NCBI GenBank assembly: GCA_963693085.1
Contig: OY856413.1
Span: 102,994,801-103,058,800, forward strand
Direction: 5' to 3'
DNA from: Alisma plantago-aquatica
Taxonomy: Eukaryota > Streptophyta > Magnoliopsida > Alismatales > Alismataceae
DNA: 64,000 nucleotides
Positions 60,779 through 64,000 of this stretch are shown in pieces (the stretch's first letter is position 1; each line of letters starts with the position of its first letter). Made by a program: the position numbers and the translations under genes. A model generated the notes under the pieces. That model was not told the origin of the DNA. It ran no database searches and saw only the letters and a program-made list of their open reading frames with translations.

Positions 60779-63700
60779 GGGATTTCATCCCCAAAATCCG
60801 AAGAGAAAAGTGAGGGATACTTCCTCCTCATTTCTTCCTCAATCTCCCATGTGGCTTCCTCAACGCCACGATGATGCCAAAGAACCTTCACAAGAACCAG
60901 GTCCTTCCTCTTCAACTTCTTAACTCTTCTATCAAGGATCATCACAGGACATTCCTCGTAGGTCACATCTTCATCAAGCTCAACCTCGACCGGCTGTATC
61001 ACTGTTCCTAAATCTGGATGACTTTTCTTCAGCATACTGACATGGAACACTGGGTGTAACCTGTGCAACTCTAGCAGCATCTCTAACTCGTAAGCTACCT
61101 TGCCCATACGTGCTATGACCGAGTATGGCCCCATATACCTGGGTGCTAGTTTACCCTTTCGGCCAAACCTTAGCACACCTTTCCACGACGAGACTTTAAG
61201 ATACACTTTGTCTCCTACCTGGAACTCCAAAGGTCATCGACGATTGTCTGCGTAAGACTTTTTCCTGTCCTGTGCCGCTTTCAACTGTTGTTGTATCACT
61301 TTGATCTTTTCTGTTGTCTGCTATACTAACTCAGGGCCCAAAAGCTGATTTTCACCAGACTCACACCAACACAAAGGAGATCTACACTTCTGTCCATATA
61401 AGGCCTCGTAAGGAGCCATGTCAATGCTCCGTTGATAACTATTGTTATAGGCAAACACTATCAAACTGAGATGCGCGTCCCAAATTCCTAAGAACTACAA
61501 AACACAAGCTCGAAAGAGATCCTCCAAAGTCTGAATAGTCCTCTCAGACTATCCATCTGTCTGCGGGTGGAAGGCGGTACTGAACCTCAACTGCGTTCCC
61601 AACGCCTTGTGCAACTGTTCCCAGAAATGACTCATGAACTGAGGAACTATGTCAGAAACTATCGTCGTTGGCACACCGTGCAAACATACTATCTCATCCA
61701 CATATACTCGAGCGAGCTTCTCAGTTGTATAAGTTGTCTTTACAAGTATGAAATGGGGAGACTTCGTCAATCTGTCCACTATTACCCAAATGGAATCATG
61801 ATTTCTAGTTGTCCTGGGTAGACCAACTATGAAATCCATGGTTATATGATCCCATTTCCACTACAGTACCGGAAGGGGTTGCAACGTACCTGCCGGCTTC
61901 TAATGCTCATCCTTAACTTGCTGACATACCACACACCTAGCCACGAACTCGGCTACATCTTTCTTCAATCTGGGCCACCAATATAAGTCCTTCAGACTAT
62001 GATACATCTTGGTGAATCCTGGATGCATAGCATACATCAACGTGTGTGCTTCCTCGAGCACTAACTTCCTCAGATCATCAGCATCAGGGACCACCATCCT
62101 ATCACGATAGCAAATTAGTCCATCCTCAGACTCATGGAACCCATCACGCTTTTCGCTACCGAACTCTGATCTGATCAACTGTATTGTATCATCTATTTGT
62201 TGTGCATCCTTGACCTATTGTCTCAGCATGGGCTTGACTTGCATCTGTGCTAAAAGTCCAGATAGTAAGGAAACTTCCATCTGCACATTCATCTACCATA
62301 AGGAGACAAACATATCCCGTCTATAGCATACCAGGGAACTCAACTGTGCCTTCTTTGAAGGAAAAGAAGAAGACTTTCGGCTAAGCGCATCAGCTACCAC
62401 ATTCGCCTTACCAGGATGATACTCGATGGTGTAGTCATAATCATTGATTAACTCCATCCATCGACGTTGTCGCATGTTTAACTCATGCTGTGAAAAGATG
62501 TACTTTAGATTCTTATGATCTGTAAAGATGTGACACACTTCCCAGTAAAGATAGTGTCTCCAAATCTTTAACGCATGAACCACTGCTACCAACTCCAAAT
62601 CATGAGTCGGATAGTTCTCCTCGTGTTTCTTAAGCTGTCGTGAAGCAAAGGAAACCACATGATCTTCCTACATCAGCACACAACCTAAACCTTTCTGGGA
62701 AGCATCGCAGAAAACAACATAGCCCTTTCCAGGCTCTGGAAGCACTAATACTGGAGCACTAGTCAGTTTCTCCTTCAAACTTTGGAAAGCTTGCTGACAA
62801 CGATCATCCCAGACAAAAGGTACATCCTTCCTAGTCAACTTTGTCATCGGAAACACAATTGCACTGAAGTCCTTGATAAACCTCCGGTAGTATCCTGCCA
62901 AACCCAAGAAACTACGAACTTCTATCGGCGTCTTCGGTTGTTCCCATTCTGCAATGGATTCCACCTTCTTTGGGTCCACTTTGACTCCTTCAGCAGATAT
63001 CACATGACTCAAAAAGGTTACTTCTTTCAACCAGAACTCACACTTACTGAACTTGACATATAACTGATGTTGGCGAAGAAGAGTCAACGCTAGTCGAAGA
63101 TGTTTCTCATGCTCGTGCTTGTCCCGACTATAGATCAAGATGTCATATTTAAAGACTACAAGAAACTGATCTAGAAACAAACAGAACACTATGTTCATCA
63201 AGTCCATGAAAGCAGCAGGCGTATTGGTTAGCCCAAACGGCATAACCACAAACTTGAAGTGACCATACCTCATCCTAAAAGATGACTTTGGTATGTCATC
63301 CGCCTTAATCCTCAACTGATGATATCCGGACCGTAGATCGATCTTTGAAAACACGATAGCACCATGCAACTGATCGAACAGATCATCTATCCTTGGTAAC
63401 GGGTACTTGTTCTTGATCGTGACCTTGTTCAACTGTCGGTAATCTATACATAACCGCATCGACCCATCCTTCTTCTTAAAGAACAACACTGGAGCACCCC
63501 AAGGCGACGTACTTGGTCGGATGAAACCTTTCTCCAACAACTCTTGCAACTGCTTCTTAAGCTCTGCCATCTCTACTGGAGCCATCCTATACGGTGTTTG
63601 TGCAACTGGCTGCGTTCCTGGAACCAGATTGATCTCAAAATCAATCTCTCGGGGTGGAGGAACACCAGGGAACTCATCAGGAAACACATTGGCAAACTCT

Positions 63701-64000
63701 CGAACAACTGACACCTCCTCAAGGCTAGGACCATTCGCCTTGGTGTCTACAACGATATCCACAACGTGAGCTAAGAACGCCTCACATCCTTGCTGTAGCA
63801 ACTTCTCTGCCACCATAGCTGATACCAAACACATAAGAAGAATCTTCCTATCTCCTTGGAAGATCCACTTCCTACCGTCATCATCAAACACAGCTTGCTT
63901 GGAACCACAGTCCAAAACAACCTTATACTTCTCTAAGGTATCCATCCCAAGGATAACATCAAACCCATGCATATCAAGTGGTATAAGATCCACTTGTATG
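60772..64000 (-). pseudogene. Ty3/gypsy pol polyprotein of element D, nine internal stops
   Basis: Minus strand, one frame from the window edge to the end at 60772, about 1,076 codons. Order: protease tail ([10 protein letters not shown]); RT (about 63560-62960) with [26 protein letters not shown] and [13 protein letters not shown]; RNase H ([39 protein letters not shown]); integrase zinc finger ending CVVCQQVK; integrase core (MDFIVGLPRT, IVDRLTKSPHF, HPQTDG); and a chromodomain-like tail (EEATWEIEEEMRRKYPSLF). The RT active-site box reads FKYDI instead of the usual FIDDI. Nine stop codons (eight TAG, one TGA) interrupt the frame at 62668, 62293, 62215, 61900, 61861, 61549, 61495, 61321 and 61234. 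No frameshift was found. The product would copy and integrate the element in its normal state. Its N-terminal end is outside the window. Confidence 0.93.
61234..61236 (-). other. example decay site: CGA to TGA in pol
   Basis: On the minus strand the frame reads NRR-stop-PLEF where related elements have NRRRPLEF. A single C-to-T change in a CG context would make the observed TGA. Confidence 0.7.

Larger units (their letters stand above)
31701..64000 (+). mobile_element. element A: long-LTR gypsy-type element, interior almost absent
   Basis: The 5' LTR is 31701-37285. The 3' LTR starts at 38087 and runs in pieces (38087-39910 and 55357-56598) until element D interrupts it, so the real end is beyond the window. 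The LTRs start TGTAATGAC. Primer site tggtatgagagcc (37289-37301) is one base off the initiator-Met type, and the polypurine tract aaaggaggggagaatt is at 38071-38086. The interior is 801 bp with no gag or pol. It is a non-autonomous derivative. The tract-to-LTR junction (ggggagaatt-TGTAATGACC) is like Del/Tekay chromodomain elements. Elements B and D lie in its 3' LTR. Confidence 0.85.
56599..64000 (-). mobile_element. element D: Ty3/gypsy chromodomain element, partial, minus strand
   Basis: The 3' LTR (56599-60761), polypurine tract and most of pol lie here on the minus strand. Gag, primer site and 5' LTR are past the window end. Pol order is protease, RT, RNase H, integrase, chromodomain-like tail, the Ty3/gypsy chromovirus order (Del/Tekay or Reina type). 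Candidate left TSD is taaat (56594-56598). Its partner would lie beyond 64000. D belongs to the same LTR family as solo LTR E. Confidence 0.9.

Noticed and set aside
61861..62670. TAG reassigned to Gln (alternative genetic code) in D pol
   Set aside because: Neighbouring elements use TAG as ordinary stop and have frameshifts; methyl-cytosine deamination explains TAG without recoding.

Overview
This window reads as nuclear DNA of a flowering plant with a large, repeat-rich genome. I found no intact host gene, no tRNA or full rRNA gene, no CRISPR array and nothing bacterial. Nearly everything that can be assigned is a transposable element. Most elements sit inside one another, and their borders can be fixed from matching target-site duplications (TSDs). 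The species cannot be named from sequence alone. The very long Ty3/gypsy LTRs with initiator-Met primer sites suit a large-genome angiosperm.

Layout. 1-2061 is unassigned. 2080-2938 is a reverse-strand retroposed insertion with an 18-bp TSD. 3261-5730 is a 5'-truncated, dead L1-type LINE on the minus strand, also with an 18-bp TSD. About 5750-13442 plus 29617-31700 is one old AT-rich locus. It holds a decayed FAR1/Mutator-type transposase on + (about 6390-8990). Converging on it from the minus strand is a decayed Ulp1/C48-peptidase-like gene (about 31270 down to 10700). I read the pair as the remains of a two-gene Mutator-like element of the Kaonashi kind.

That locus is split by element E, a solo LTR (13443-29611, TSD atttc). 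E itself received a Cassandra-like TRIM carrying 5S-rRNA-derived sequence in both LTRs (16836-17726). It also received element F, a young Ty3/gypsy element with two near-identical 3,079-bp LTRs (19369-29559, TSD atcat).

At 31701 begins element A. It has a very long LTR and only 0.8 kb of interior, and its 3' LTR is broken twice. The first break is element B (39911-55351, TSD aatta; tRNA-Asp-type primer site, no recognisable gag or pol), which contains the Ty1/copia element C (45591-54775, TSD agacc). The second is element D, a minus-strand Ty3/gypsy chromodomain element (56599 to beyond 64000) in the same LTR family as E. A LINE 3' fragment (36043-36692) lies in the 5' LTR of A.

Inferred order: Mutator-like locus first; then E and A; then Cassandra and F in E, and B and D in A; then C in B. 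The LTR pairs look progressively less diverged from A to B to C, in line with this order, and F is the youngest. No coding region seen is intact. The nearest are the copia gag (one internal stop) and the D pol, which stays in one frame but carries nine internal stops and a damaged reverse-transcriptase active site.
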